Positions 8,941-19,058 of a stretch of 64,000 nucleotides of DNA are shown here, piece by piece. Made by a program: the position numbers and the translations under genes. Position 1 is the first letter of the stretch. Each line of letters begins with the position of its first letter. Source of the stretch: Pseudanabaena sp. BC1403 (lineage in GTDB: Bacteria > Cyanobacteriota > Cyanobacteriia > Pseudanabaenales > Pseudanabaenaceae); the NCBI RefSeq assembly GCF_002914585.1, contig NZ_PDDM01000012.1, positions 1-64,000 of the forward strand, in the 5' to 3' direction. Below the pieces are notes generated by a model. That model was not told the DNA's origin, did no database searches, and was given only the letters and a program-made list of their open reading frames with translations.

Positions 8941-9902
8941 TAAAGCAGCTCTTTGAGCTTCACTTGATATTCTTCAGGAGTAATACTTCCTGCTTTCAGT
9001 TCCTCATTTAGCAACTGAACTTGAGGCTCGATCGCTTGTTTTTTCGCCGCAATTTCATCAGCTTTGGTTTTGTAAACAGCTTCACCCTCTTTCTTCGCTT
9101 GCTTAAAAGCTTGGCGGAGACTAAAGGTATCCATCTCGCCACCAGATGCATAGTATTCGTTGGCAACTTTGCCAAGCGCCCATGTACTTGCATAAGCAGT
9201 AGTTGCACCAACTACCATGCCAAAAACAGGAACAAGTTTAGCGAGATTACTAACTGCGATCCTTGTACCCGTAATTCCTAAACTCCCGAATAGAGCTTTA
9301 CGAAGATTTTCGTTGGCGCGATCGTAACCCCAGCTTTGACCGATCGCTTGAGCGAGATCAAGTTGATTCCAATAGATCAACATATCGAAGGCGATCGCGA
9401 TCCCAGGAATGGGGAAAGCACCTAAAACTGCGTTCAAAAAACAAGCATCAGTAGTTGCACTCTCAACCTCAGTAGCCCGTTTATCAGGATCATCGATTTG
9501 ACGCACCTGTTCCGAGATAGAAGATTTGGTGGAGCGACGCTCTAGGGTCTCCAGCCATTCTTGTTTGCCCCAAAGCCTAGAACTCGTGAAAGTTGCACCA
9601 ATTTTATCTAAAAGCTCTTTTTCTTCTGAACTGCACTCACCATCGATATTTGCCATCGCATAGGCAGACTGATAAACCATCTCCTGCGCGATCTCGCTGG
9701 TGATTTGGGTCAATAATGTATCGATTGGCTCATCTTCTTCATTCAAGAGGCGATCAACGGTAACGCCTTCAGGTAGATGGATTTCTTCAAAAGTATCGGC
9801 AAGACTGGAAAACTCTTCTTCAAGCAGTTTACCGTCGGCTTTTGCCATGCTTACCAAAACCTTAAAGCTTGCCAAAACTTCTTGCTGATTGACTACGGAC
9901 AT
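8940..9902 (-). CDS. TerB-like / DUF697-like / SHOCT three-part protein
   Basis: A 320-residue protein with three recognisable parts. The N-terminus (about 1-110) carries a duplicated acidic helix pattern typical of TerB-like folds (KADGKLLEEEF and NIDGECSSEEKELLDKI). The middle (about 150-255) has two hydrophobic segments with FPIPGIAIAFDMLIYW and LVPVFGMVVGATTAYASTWALG, resembling DUF697/YcjF-type membrane-associated domains. The C-terminal 30 residues form a SHOCT-like helix pair (EELKAGSITPEEYQVKLKELL region). A membrane-linked stress or GTPase-partner role is inferred only. It is monocistronic. Confidence 0.7.
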   Translation of the reverse strand: MSVVNQQEVLASFKVLVSMAKADGKLLEEEFSSLADTFEEIHLPEGVTVDRLLNEEDEPIDTLLTQITSEIAQEMVYQSAYAMANIDGECSSEEKELLDKIGATFTSSRLWGKQEWLETLERRSTKSSISEQVRQIDDPDKRATEVESATTDACFLNAVLGAFPIPGIAIAFDMLIYWNQLDLAQAIGQSWGYDRANENLRKALFGSLGITGTRIAVSNLAKLVPVFGMVVGATTAYASTWALGKVANEYYASGGEMDTFSLRQAFKQAKKEGEAVYKTKADEIAAKKQAIEPQVQLLNEELKAGSITPEEYQVKLKELL

Positions 9903-10106
9903 CGAAGGCTTTCTCCTTTCCAGAAATTATCAATGATGGTAACAGCGATCGCGATCTAAGTTTGTATAAAGCTAGTCTAAGAGAGTACGCCCTTTCGTCG
10001 CATAGTCTCACAAACTATTTAGGTTTGCTATAGACAAGAAACTATATTGTAAACTTATTTTAACTAACGTTAGCAATCACACTTAAGCCTGCTGTAACCA
10101 AAGTCA

Positions 10107-12779
10107 ATGCAACCAACCGATCCGAAAAAATTTACCGAAAAAGCATGGGAAGCGATCGTCAAGTCGCAAGAGGTCGCAAGGCGATCGCAGCATCAACAAC
10201 TTGAAGTCGAGCATTTGCTGATGGCGCTCTTGGAGCAAGAAGATGGCTTAACCACAAATGTATTTGCGGCGATGTCTGTACCAATGGCGCGGGCGCGGCG
10301 ACAGGTTGAAGAATTTTTGCGACGACAGGCTCGTGTGGCGAGTCCAGAGCAGTTGTATTTGGGGCGCAGCTTGGAGGTATGGCTCGATCGTGCTGAGGAG
10401 AGTCGCAAGGGCTTTGGTGATGACTTTATGGCAGTTGAGCATATGCTGCTGGGCTTAGCCGATGACGATCGCATCGGTAAGCGGCTATATCGGGATTTAA
10501 GCATTGATCGCAAAAAATTAGAAGAAACAATCAAATCACTACGGGGTAGCCAGACCATCACCGATCAAAATCCTGAAGCAAAGTATGCGGCTTTGGAAAA
10601 ATATGGTCGCGATCTTACAGAACAGGCGAAGCAAGGCAAACTCGATCCTGTGATTGGTCGTGACGATGAGATTCGGCGGGTGGTGCAGGTATTATCGCGG
10701 CGGACTAAAAACAATCCTGTGTTGATTGGTGAACCAGGGGTTGGTAAAACAGCGATCGCAGAAGGACTTGCCCAGCGTATTATTCGTGGCGACGTACCAG
10801 AATCTCTCAAAGACCGCACAATTATTAGCATGGACATGGGGTCGCTGATTGCAGGGGCAAAATATCGGGGGGAATTTGAAGATCGCCTGAAAGCAGTTCT
10901 AAAAGAAGTTCTCAATTCCGATGGTAAAATAGTGCTATTCATTGATGAATTGCATACTGTGGTGGGTGCAGGAGCCACACAGCAGGGCGCAATGGATGCA
11001 GGAAATATTCTCAAGCCGATGTTAGCACGGGGTGAATTGCGCTGTATTGGAGCAACGACCTTAGATGAATATCGTCAATACATAGAGAAAGATGCAGCTC
11101 TAGAGCGTCGTTTTCAGCAAGTTTTAATCGAGCAGCCGACAGTCGAAGATACAATTTCGATTTTGCGTGGTTTAAAAGAGCGCTACGAATTACACCATGG
11201 CGTAACTATTTCTGATTCAGCGCTAGTAGCAGCGGCGACTCTCTCTAATCGCTATATTACCGATCGTTTTTTGCCAGATAAAGCGATCGATCTTGTGGAT
11301 GAATCAGCAGCCAAATTAAAAATGGAAATGGATTCCCGACCACTAGAGCTAGATGAAATTGATCGTCGGATCAGACAGCTAGAGATGGAAAGATTTTCTT
11401 TGCAAAAAGAAAAAGATGCCACCGCAGTCGAACGAATGGAAGCAGATGGCAAAGTAGTCTATAAGAACAAGAGCAGCAAAGCCGTACAGGATCGACTAGA
11501 ACGCCTTGACAATGAGATGAATGAATTAAGCGATCGCTTTACCAGTCTCAATGATCGTTGGCAACTTGAAAAAGATGCCGTGACGAATTTACGTTCACTA
11601 AAAGAACAAATCGATCAAACCAAGCAGCAAATCGATCAGATGGAGCGCGAGTTCAATCTTAACAAAGCCGCCGAACTCAAATATGGAAAATTAACTGAGT
11701 TAGAGAAAAATCTTGATGAAGCTGAGTTAGAAATTAGCCTTGCGGGTTCTGAAGGTTCTCTGTCTCGTGAGCAAGTTACTGAAGATGATATTGCCGAAAT
11801 TGTAGCGCGTTGGACTGGAATTCCTCTTAACAAATTATTACTGTCAGAACGGCAGAAATTACTGACTCTAGAAAAACACCTCCATGATCGCGTTATTGGT
11901 CAAGAAGAAGCGGTAACTTCGGTGGCTTCAGCCATCCGTCGAGCCCGTGCGGGGATGAACGATCCCAATCGCCCGATTGGTTCATTCCTATTTTTGGGCC
12001 CCACAGGCGTGGGCAAAACTGAGCTGGCTCGCACCCTTGCCGAATTTCTATTTGATTCCGATGCCTCGATGGTGCGGATCGACATGTCGGAATATATGGA
12101 GAAACATTCGGTTTCGCGATTAATCGGTGCGCCTCCTGGATATGTCGGCTATGAGGAAGGCGGACAATTCTCTGAAGCCGTGCGTCGCCATCCTTACTCA
12201 GTAGTACTATTTGATGAGGTCGAGAAGGCGCATCCTGATGTATTTAATATTCTCTTACAAGTTCTCGATGATGGGAGGATTACCGATAGTCAAGGGCGCT
12301 TGGTGGATTGCAAAAACACGGTGATCATCATGACCAGTAATATCGGTAGCGATCGCATTCTTGAAGTATCAAAGGATTTATCCAGCGATCTTGATGGCGA
12401 CTCTCGCTATGATGAAATGCGCGATAAAGTCCTTGATGTCCTTCGCAATCACTTCCGTCCTGAATTTCTCAATCGTATCGATGAGACAGTGATCTTCCAT
12501 GCTTTACGGCGCAATGAAATTCGCTCGATTGCCGCGTTGCAAATTAAACGTATTGAGAATCGACTTAGCGATCGCAAGATTTCTTTAAAACTAAGCGAAG
12601 AAGCGAAAGACTATATTGCTGCGGTTGGCTATGATCCTTCCTATGGTGCGCGTCCTTTAAAACGAGCGATTCAAAGGGAAATCGAAAATCCGATCGCCAA
12701 TAAAATTCTAGAAGGAACTTTTGCGGAAGGTCATCAGATTTCGATCACGGTTGAGGATGACAAACTAGTTTTTAGCTAG
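10107..12779 (+). CDS. clpB: ClpB disaggregase (Hsp100)
   Basis: Hexameric AAA+ chaperone that extracts polypeptides from aggregates together with DnaK. The 890 residues show the N-terminal Clp repeats (1-150), NBD1 with Walker A GEPGVGKT at 208-215 and Walker B VLFIDELH, the ClpB-specific coiled-coil middle domain (about 400-550), NBD2 with Walker A GPTGVGKT at 631-638 and [11 protein letters not shown], and the C-terminal D2-small domain ([11 protein letters not shown]). No ClpP-binding loop is evident. The family is normally 860-890 residues. Upstream lies the short palindrome CTAACGTTAG (10064-10073); no CIRCE element was found. The gene is monocistronic. Confidence 0.95.
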   Translation: MQPTDPKKFTEKAWEAIVKSQEVARRSQHQQLEVEHLLMALLEQEDGLTTNVFAAMSVPMARARRQVEEFLRRQARVASPEQLYLGRSLEVWLDRAEESRKGFGDDFMAVEHMLLGLADDDRIGKRLYRDLSIDRKKLEETIKSLRGSQTITDQNPEAKYAALEKYGRDLTEQAKQGKLDPVIGRDDEIRRVVQVLSRRTKNNPVLIGEPGVGKTAIAEGLAQRIIRGDVPESLKDRTIISMDMGSLIAGAKYRGEFEDRLKAVLKEVLNSDGKIVLFIDELHTVVGAGATQQGAMDAGNILKPMLARGELRCIGATTLDEYRQYIEKDAALERRFQQVLIEQPTVEDTISILRGLKERYELHHGVTISDSALVAAATLSNRYITDRFLPDKAIDLVDESAAKLKMEMDSRPLELDEIDRRIRQLEMERFSLQKEKDATAVERMEADGKVVYKNKSSKAVQDRLERLDNEMNELSDRFTSLNDRWQLEKDAVTNLRSLKEQIDQTKQQIDQMEREFNLNKAAELKYGKLTELEKNLDEAELEISLAGSEGSLSREQVTEDDIAEIVARWTGIPLNKLLLSERQKLLTLEKHLHDRVIGQEEAVTSVASAIRRARAGMNDPNRPIGSFLFLGPTGVGKTELARTLAEFLFDSDASMVRIDMSEYMEKHSVSRLIGAPPGYVGYEEGGQFSEAVRRHPYSVVLFDEVEKAHPDVFNILLQVLDDGRITDSQGRLVDCKNTVIIMTSNIGSDRILEVSKDLSSDLDGDSRYDEMRDKVLDVLRNHFRPEFLNRIDETVIFHALRRNEIRSIAALQIKRIENRLSDRKISLKLSEEAKDYIAAVGYDPSYGARPLKRAIQREIENPIANKILEGTFAEGHQISITVEDDKLVFS

Positions 12780-12816
12780 TATAGAACTTACGTAAAACGA
12801 CTTGAAAGCCTCATTC

Positions 12817-12852
12817 ATTCGTAGGGGCAATTCATGAATTGCCCCTACGAAT
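12817..12852. repeat. GTAGGGGCAATTCATGAATTGCCCCTAC palindromic repeat
   Basis: Positions 12817-12834 are the exact reverse complement of 12835-12852. A second copy with one arm mismatch is at 55101-55140. Repeats of this type are, from memory, common in intergenic DNA of many cyanobacteria. It follows clpB by 37 bp and may end its transcript. Confidence 0.8.
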
Positions 12853-12931
12853 CGTGATTGATGCAAGCATCTAGGACTAGCGGCGCGAAATGCCGCTAAT
12901 CGTTACCATATAACGAAGTTGAGAGATTTTT

Positions 12932-13285
12932 ATGCAAAATACTCGTCTTAGTACAATTGTCAGTGTTAGCGCTACGAGACTATCGCAATGGTCACGGAAT
13001 CCTTGGCGGCGCACATCTTTTATCTTGATTAGTCTATTGCTAGGCTTCTTTTTAGCATCGGTTATCTCCACTGTGTCTGGAGCAAAATCTGAGCAAGATA
13101 TCGTGAGCGCAGCCATTGTAGTTTTGATTGTGGAGCTTACTAATCGCTATGTTTATAGTACTAAAAGAGTAACTTCTGTTGATGGAAGCTTAGCCCCAAG
13201 ACTACTGACTACTGAAATATTGAATTCTATTAAGTTAGGCTTGGTATATGGACTATTTCTAGAAGCCTTCAAGCTTGGCTCATGA
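12932..13285 (+). CDS. ycf20: Ycf20-like membrane protein (DUF565)
   Basis: The 117-residue protein matches the DUF565/Ycf20 pattern: RNPWRRTSFILISLLLGFFLAS as first membrane segment, a second hydrophobic stretch around residues 58-72, and the diagnostic C-terminus LVYGLFLEAFKLGS. Homologues are encoded in cyanobacteria and algal plastids; a plant and algal relative has been tied to thermal dissipation, but the molecular role is unclear. It faces the CobA-like gene across the hairpin at 13309-13357. Confidence 0.85.
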   Translation: MQNTRLSTIVSVSATRLSQWSRNPWRRTSFILISLLLGFFLASVISTVSGAKSEQDIVSAAIVVLIVELTNRYVYSTKRVTSVDGSLAPRLLTTEILNSIKLGLVYGLFLEAFKLGS

Positions 13286-13308
13286 TTAAGAAAGAGAGAT
13301 TTCTTAAC

Positions 13309-13357
13309 AAAAAAACTTTAAAAAGTGCTGCTTCGCAGCACTTTTTAAAGTTTTTTT
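13309..13357. terminator. Perfect 23-bp-arm hairpin between convergent genes
   Basis: Arms 13309-13331 and 13335-13357 are exact complements around TTC, apex AGTGCTGC/GCAGCACT, flanked by A7 and T7 tracts. It serves as a bidirectional terminator for ycf20 and for the minus-strand gene starting its stop at 13363. Confidence 0.85.
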
Positions 13358-13362
13358 GTAGT

Positions 13363-13962
13363 CTAACTGCGTCGGTGGGTGACTTGATCAGCGTAGTCGG
13401 CAATGCGAGAAGGCATTGATGCGCCTGTCAAGATGATATTGACCTTGGGCGATCGCGTTTCTAGCACCTCTAGCAATTCTTCCTCTGTAATTAGCGATCG
13501 CGCCACAAGCAAATTCGCTTCGTCTAAAATAACTAAACTTGCATGTTCTAACTTAATCGCAACTTTGGCATATTCCCATAGCTCCAGTACCGCCAATTTC
13601 TCGACATCCGTCAATTCGATATCATCTTGTGACAAGTCGCGCTGAGCTTCACAACGGAGCCATTCCAAGTTTTCGACCAGCCGCCGAGGATTTTTCAAGC
13701 CTTGATTAATCCCTGTTTGAAATAGTTGTACTAGTAATACCTGTGTGCCTTGACCCGCTACCCGCAAGCCTTGCGCGATGATATCAGCGTAGAGATTACG
13801 ATGGGGCGCGATAAACACCTGCACATTGCCTTTAATTGGGGTCACGATAGATGCGCTTTTAGGCGATTTGAGATCTGTTGGATTAGTTTTGGTCTGATTC
13901 TGGTTGTTTTTTGTTGGATTCGTCTTAATCTGAGCCGTCTTAATTTGAGCCACCATAAACAA
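13363..13962 (-). CDS. CobA-like protein with a lost P-loop
   Basis: The C-terminal half of this 199-residue protein resembles corrinoid adenosyltransferase CobA/CobO: LVILDEANLLVARSLITEEE followed by NIILTGASMPSRIADYADQVT. The place where CobA has its glycine-rich P-loop reads GNVQVFIAPHRNLYADIIAQ, with no GxGKT/S motif, so nucleotide binding is unlikely or altered. The first 45 residues are a Thr/Asn/Lys/Gln-rich linker with a repeated AQIKT unit. Annotated homologues in cyanobacteria are usually called P-loop family proteins; true CobA activity is doubtful. No cobalamin gene is nearby. Confidence 0.7.
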   Translation of the reverse strand: MFMVAQIKTAQIKTNPTKNNQNQTKTNPTDLKSPKSASIVTPIKGNVQVFIAPHRNLYADIIAQGLRVAGQGTQVLLVQLFQTGINQGLKNPRRLVENLEWLRCEAQRDLSQDDIELTDVEKLAVLELWEYAKVAIKLEHASLVILDEANLLVARSLITEEELLEVLETRSPKVNIILTGASMPSRIADYADQVTHRRS

Positions 13963-14246
13963 ATCTAGTGTTTAAATTTCCACTATGCATCATAGCAGAC
14001 ACTAGATGTAGAAATTGTTCCCCCTGAGCTGCAATGGCGTTGGGATGGTCTAGATCTATGTCTAGGGCAAAGTTTTCGCGATCGCAAATTTTTGATAAGT
14101 AATGCGATCGCCATAAACACCTTGACGCAAGCGAAAAAAAGCAATCGGATTCTAGTTCTGAAAAAAAGATTTGTGTAGCGATCGCTTCAAGCTCTCTGGG
14201 ATGTGACGATCATTTTAATTTGGGAATGGGTTAGCTTAAAACTGAT

Positions 14247-15638
14247 TTAAGGATTTTTAGAGTTGCGCGATCGCAACTTCAGCCAAATGACACCGCCAAA
14301 AAATATGCCAATTATTATGCTCCCAAAAAAGACTGCACCCATGTAAATTAAAAAATGTGTATCGGATTTTGTCGGAATGAGATTGGCGGGGAACTGAGCA
14401 ACAATGATGCTTGCGGCGACTTGGCTTGTGCCTAAGCCTGTACCAACAGCAAAGATGGTTTGATTGAGGTTGCGATCGCTTTTGGCTTGTTCGATGTTGA
14501 TGATGCCTTCGATATTGCGAACGGAGTTTTCGAGGGATTTTTGGGCTGGGCTGAGACTGGCGAGATCGGCGGTAATTTGCGGGAGATATTTGTCGGTGAC
14601 GATCACGGTGAATTTCTCTAGGAATGGCTGATCGATATCTTGCTTGGGCTCTTCAAATTGTTGAAGCTGCTTTTGATAGTTTTTGAGATTGGTCTCGATG
14701 GTGTTTTTTTGATCCTCTAAATAGATCAATTCTTCGGCATAGGTGGTCATCAAGTTTAAGGTGGATTTTAAATCTTGTTGGAGTGCAACTAAATCAGTTT
14801 TGGTGCTGTCATCAGTGATCGCGATTTGGATATGTTTCGCATCTTTTTTGAGCCTAGCTTTGGATTGGCGACTAAGATCGTATGCCCAGATGATTTTGTG
14901 GCGATATAAAAATAGGCGCATTAAGCTGGGATAGAGATTGGAAATTTTAGAATCAATTGTGTCAAGACTGAGTTCATGGGGAAAGAGGCTAATGAGGAGA
15001 TGTTTGCTTTGGCTGAGATCCCCGCGATCGGATGGTAGTTGCCATAGTTCATAACAGTTTGCGCCTAAGAGTTTAACTTCAGTAGTTTTGAGTTCCGTTT
15101 TTAAATCTTTTTCCCAATCGGGATGATCGAATATTTGTAGTTGTGTGTAGATTTGTTTGGCTGTTGTCGTTGGATCTTGAGTGACTGAAGTTAGTTGCGC
15201 CCAAGCAAACCAAGTTTGACCGATGTGATTAGACGCTTTGTTCTGACAGTGGAGATTGGAGAGGATATTTTGTTGGATTTGTGAGAAATTTTTGATGTCA
15301 CGAGGTTCGTCTTCTAAGACAGTATCTTCGCGATCGCTTGAACAGTTAACTTGTAGAGCATAGGTGTCACCAAGTTTGACGGGATAATAATAACCATCAA
15401 GAGGATTTATAAAGTCTTGGCAACGCTCTGTAGCTAAGAGTTCTATGCAATCAGAATTTTCTAATTCTATTTGACTAGCAGCTTCTAGTTGTTGGACTGT
15501 CAGTTTCTTGCCATAGATTCTTCGCCAAAAATTCTCGCGGTTTTGCTCGACTCTTTCGTCACTCTGTCCTAGTCCTTCGGCAAGGTCATAGACAAATAGA
15601 TCGATTGTTGGATAAATAAGTCTGTTGGTTTCTGTCAT
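14247..15638 (-). CDS. Membrane protein with two C-terminal helices, CHAT-cassette partner
   Basis: A 463-residue protein not assigned to a named family. Residues 1-240 form a soluble domain; 240-390 is largely helical with coiled-coil character (DLKSTLNLMTTYAEELIYLEDQ region); two membrane helices lie near residues 395-420 and 428-455, ending in a short basic tail (KLRSRNSKNP). The layout (long helical stalk then a hairpin of two membrane helices at the C-terminus) recalls CorA-type channels in shape, but no GMN motif is present. It starts 7 bp after the preceding gene and is the last of the TPR-CHAT cassette, so it may be a membrane effector; this is inference. Confidence 0.6.
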   Translation of the reverse strand: MTETNRLIYPTIDLFVYDLAEGLGQSDERVEQNRENFWRRIYGKKLTVQQLEAASQIELENSDCIELLATERCQDFINPLDGYYYPVKLGDTYALQVNCSSDREDTVLEDEPRDIKNFSQIQQNILSNLHCQNKASNHIGQTWFAWAQLTSVTQDPTTTAKQIYTQLQIFDHPDWEKDLKTELKTTEVKLLGANCYELWQLPSDRGDLSQSKHLLISLFPHELSLDTIDSKISNLYPSLMRLFLYRHKIIWAYDLSRQSKARLKKDAKHIQIAITDDSTKTDLVALQQDLKSTLNLMTTYAEELIYLEDQKNTIETNLKNYQKQLQQFEEPKQDIDQPFLEKFTVIVTDKYLPQITADLASLSPAQKSLENSVRNIEGIINIEQAKSDRNLNQTIFAVGTGLGTSQVAASIIVAQFPANLIPTKSDTHFLIYMGAVFFGSIIIGIFFGGVIWLKLRSRNSKNP

Positions 15639-15645
15639 CAGAGTA

Positions 15646-16089
15646 TCAGGAGGGCAGATTAAATATAAACCAAGGCGCAGCTTCTACTGAGTTGGCAGAT
15701 TCTAAAATAGATGTGGTGACTTTGGAAAGTGTTTGATCGTCAGTTTTGATTAGCTGTTTTACATATGATTCTAGGGGTGTTTCATCGCGAAAATGGCTGA
15801 TGTTGTCGAGCGTTAAGCTTTCAGGATTTTGTAGTTCATCGACGGCATTTGGTTTAACTCTTGTTCCTTTGTTTCGTTCTTGTGGAGAATCTAGCAATTT
15901 ACGGGCAGTTAAGTATGGTTCTTTAAGGTCGGGATTTTGACGAGCGATCGCATCAAGCTGTGCGATATGCTGATCGTGATTTGCGCTGCTCTGATTGAGT
16001 TGGGTTTGGATTTCAGCAGGGAGGGGAGCAGATTGATTGGCTAAGGCTGCTAAAAATGCTTTGAGGGTAACGGCTTCGTAGTCTTTCAT
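15646..16089 (-). CDS. Small helical protein of the CHAT cassette
   Basis: A 147-residue protein starting at an ATG that overlaps the stop of the TPR-CHAT gene as ATGA (16086-16089), which decides the start over an in-frame Met further upstream. No known domain was recognised. It is mostly helical, beginning MKDYEAVTLKAFLAALANQ, with an Asn/Gln/Asp-rich middle and a hydrophobic C-terminus (EAAPWFIFNLPS). Position between a caspase-like protease and a membrane protein suggests an adaptor or a cleavage substrate; there is no direct evidence for either. Confidence 0.65.
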   Translation of the reverse strand: MKDYEAVTLKAFLAALANQSAPLPAEIQTQLNQSSANHDQHIAQLDAIARQNPDLKEPYLTARKLLDSPQERNKGTRVKPNAVDELQNPESLTLDNISHFRDETPLESYVKQLIKTDDQTLSKVTTSILESANSVEAAPWFIFNLPS

Positions 16090-19058
16090 AGTCCTGTGAT
16101 GGTGAATGCTGACCAATGATAGAGGTGGCTGTAGGGGTGCGAGTCCGTTGATGCAGACATATCATCAAGGCGATCATACAACCAAGGAATCAAACTATGG
16201 TTAGGTGGTAGATGTTTAATTTCTTGGTGATACCAGTTGCTTAGGTCTTCGCAAGTTGCATTGCGTAACCAATGTTTTGCAGTGGCGAGGGCTGTGGCGG
16301 CAGAATTTCCTGCTAAGTAATAGCGGTGGAATTCGATCATGAGTAGAGCGCTAGATATAGATTCGACTGTCCAGAGGGTGCTGACGACATTGGCAACACC
16401 GCTATACATGAAGGCGCTTGCAATTCCAACGTATTCTGCTACCTTGGGAATATTGGTTAAATCTTCTTCACCATTACTATATTGGATGGGATTAATGTAA
16501 CTGATAAGAACTTGGTTGCCAGTAATAGCAGTTTCACAGGCAGAAAGACAAGCAAGTTTATATGTGCTGAGGTCAAGGGTTGCAATTTCTCGAAGGGTTA
16601 GGCGATCATTTTTGCTAAGAGCAAGGGCGGATTCGATTGAATTGAGAGAATCATAATAACCATGTCCCGTAAAGTGCAAGACAGTATGGGGGGTGGGATT
16701 TTTGGAAGTAATTTGTGCAACTACTTCTTTGAAGGTAGTTTCAGCTTTAGCTCTGCGAGTTGGCTGGGAAAATTTAGCATACATCTGATAGATAAGTTCT
16801 GATTCTGCTTCGGCAGCAGTGAGTTGTGGCAGGTTTTGCTCTGCGCCATTGTCAAGTTTGACTGTACTATCAGGATTTTCTATGCTGAGCAAGTGATTAT
16901 GGCTTGGGTTGCTTCGGTTACTAAAGTTGATGCCAACTTTGATACTGGGTAAATATGAGATAGTGTATTTTGGATTGAAGAGACTGTCTAGGGGGAATAA
17001 GTGTAAGTCTCCGTGAGGGATAAGAAGTAAATGAGTGCAGTGAGAATAGCTTTTTAATGATTCTTCAATAGCTGTAATGCATAGTATGGTTTTGAGGTTA
17101 TTAAAGCGATCGCACATCTGGATACGCCAAGGATGATTTTTGTCTTTTCGTTTGGACTCTTGGTCAGATTTCCTTGCTTTGCCACCATAGTTAGCATAGT
17201 CCTTTTGCCATACGGTAATCCAGTTTTTGAGTTCGTTGACTCGGACAGCATTTGGTTCTATGGGGATTGCAGGTAAAGTGAGGACGATTTCAGATGAATC
17301 ATTAAGAGCAAGCAAAAAAGTGGTGATGGTGTTGTCTCCGTAATGCCAGTAGATAATTGCAGTGGTAGGATGTTGATGGAGGAAGGCACACATTTTTGCG
17401 TAGGTGGGACTTGGCTCATTGCTATTTGCCAAGAGTAAAGCACTCAAGAAATCATTTTTGTTTTTTTCCGCAATTTCTAAGGCTTCAATTAATTTGCCTT
17501 GTTGTACATACAGTTCGACAGTTAAATCATTAAATCGTGGTCTAAATTTCTGCTCAAATTGTTCTTTATGACATCCTGATTTTTGTATCAATCTTGCATT
17601 CAGAAAACTAGTTCCTTCTCTCAACAGACTTTCTGCTTTTTCAGACTCACACAATCCTAAAAAGACGCGAATTAAGTCCTGCAAAGTTTCTAGATGGACA
17701 CTTTCCAATTCTTCTGTGGCTGTAAGGCTTCCTATTGCTATTTCGTAGCTAGAAATTGACTTCCTCCAAAAAATGAAAGTATCTTTCTGCTGTCGCCCAT
17801 AAAAATAATGAGCATTTCCTATTGCCCGATGTAGTTGTCCACAACCTTCTAAATCAATTTCTTGAATAACGTATTTAAAACCTTCATTAATACAAGCAAT
17901 CTGTCCTTGAAAACCACGCTGATTTAAGTTGAGATTTTGCATTGCTAGTGGTAATAAACAAGCACCTATTGACTTGTCAATCTGATGTAGCGCAGCAGTG
18001 CCGCGATTAATCCAAGCCATCCAATTTTTGGGATTTATCGTTAGGGAATTATCATATGCTTGGATAGACTCTTCGTATTGCCCTAATTGAGCTAGAGCAA
18101 TTCCTTTGCCATTCCAAGATTGATGATTAGGTACAATCTTAATAGCACTTTCATATGCTTCGATAGCTTCTTCCTCATCTCCTAAGGAGGATAATGAGCT
18201 ACCTTTACCGTGCCAAGCCCAATAGACATAATCTGGATTGAGAGCTATAACTTTATTAAATGCCTCTATCGCCTTTCTATAATACTTAAAGTTATAAAGA
18301 TGAACGCCTTGGTTATACAAAGCCTCATGGTAGTCAGGTTTAATTTCAATGGCTCGATTATAAGCTTTGAGCGATTCTTCGTAACGCTCTAGCTTAGCTA
18401 GAGAAATTCCTTTACAATTCCACGCTCTATAGTTATTGCTATCAAATTTAATGACTTCATTATAAGCTTCAAGAGAATCTTCATGACGATTTAATTTGTC
18501 CAAAGAAATTCCTTTGTTAAGCCAAGCTTGATAATAGTTAGGATTGATATCAGTAGCTCGATCATAGGCTTCAATTGACTTCTCATACTGTCCTAGATCA
18601 GTATAAGAAAAACCCATCCCATTCCAATATTTTGGTCTTTCATCTGGATTTGAAGGTATTTTGATAGCAGTATGATAAGCTAATATTGCTTGTTCATGCT
18701 CTCCTAATTTAGCTAAAGAATATGCTTTATTTGCCCATAAACCAGAAATATTAGGATTAATTTTGATAGCTTTCTCGTAAGCAGTAATTGAATCCTTATA
18801 TCTTTTAAATTTATAACATAGACAGTTACCTTTACTATTCCAAGCATTATAGTTTTTAGGGTTGCATCGAATAGCATGGTCAAAAGCTATGATGGCTTCT
18901 TCATATTTTTTTGAATCTACTAGAGAACGCCCTTTTGTATACCAAAAAGAATCATCTTTATGATGCCAAGAGTGATTATCTATATGCCTTTCCCCTGAAG
19001 CTTTAGACTTTTTTTTAGGAGTTGATTTTTGACCGCCAAATCCAAAATTCTTAGACAT
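16086..19058 (-). CDS. TPR-CHAT protein (caspase-like protease with TPR array)
   Basis: A 990-residue protein with about eleven TPR units (residues roughly 30-430, recurrent AIEAYDRAIEINPNY-type repeats), a helical middle and a C-terminal CHAT domain (about 720-990). The CHAT dyad is visible: His799 in HFTGHGYYD and Cys841 in LACLSACETA, so the peptidase is probably active. The start at 19058 (MSKNFGFGG) overlaps the upstream small gene by 8 bp; an upstream Met at 19115 is less likely. CHAT proteases are clan CD peptidases used in bacterial conflict systems, for example with TPR sensors. Neighbours on both sides are translationally coupled. Confidence 0.88.
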   Translation of the reverse strand: MSKNFGFGGQKSTPKKKSKASGERHIDNHSWHHKDDSFWYTKGRSLVDSKKYEEAIIAFDHAIRCNPKNYNAWNSKGNCLCYKFKRYKDSITAYEKAIKINPNISGLWANKAYSLAKLGEHEQAILAYHTAIKIPSNPDERPKYWNGMGFSYTDLGQYEKSIEAYDRATDINPNYYQAWLNKGISLDKLNRHEDSLEAYNEVIKFDSNNYRAWNCKGISLAKLERYEESLKAYNRAIEIKPDYHEALYNQGVHLYNFKYYRKAIEAFNKVIALNPDYVYWAWHGKGSSLSSLGDEEEAIEAYESAIKIVPNHQSWNGKGIALAQLGQYEESIQAYDNSLTINPKNWMAWINRGTAALHQIDKSIGACLLPLAMQNLNLNQRGFQGQIACINEGFKYVIQEIDLEGCGQLHRAIGNAHYFYGRQQKDTFIFWRKSISSYEIAIGSLTATEELESVHLETLQDLIRVFLGLCESEKAESLLREGTSFLNARLIQKSGCHKEQFEQKFRPRFNDLTVELYVQQGKLIEALEIAEKNKNDFLSALLLANSNEPSPTYAKMCAFLHQHPTTAIIYWHYGDNTITTFLLALNDSSEIVLTLPAIPIEPNAVRVNELKNWITVWQKDYANYGGKARKSDQESKRKDKNHPWRIQMCDRFNNLKTILCITAIEESLKSYSHCTHLLLIPHGDLHLFPLDSLFNPKYTISYLPSIKVGINFSNRSNPSHNHLLSIENPDSTVKLDNGAEQNLPQLTAAEAESELIYQMYAKFSQPTRRAKAETTFKEVVAQITSKNPTPHTVLHFTGHGYYDSLNSIESALALSKNDRLTLREIATLDLSTYKLACLSACETAITGNQVLISYINPIQYSNGEEDLTNIPKVAEYVGIASAFMYSGVANVVSTLWTVESISSALLMIEFHRYYLAGNSAATALATAKHWLRNATCEDLSNWYHQEIKHLPPNHSLIPWLYDRLDDMSASTDSHPYSHLYHWSAFTITGL

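Noticed and set aside
9903-10106. CIRCE/HrcA operator in front of clpB
   Set aside because: No TTAGCACTC-N9-GAGTGCTAA-like sequence. Only a 10-bp palindrome (CTAACGTTAG) is present.
13963-14246. Gene in the 284-bp gap before the CHAT cassette end
   Set aside because: Only short frames and several HIP1 octamers; no start with a ribosome site, no hairpin pair like those at other gene ends.
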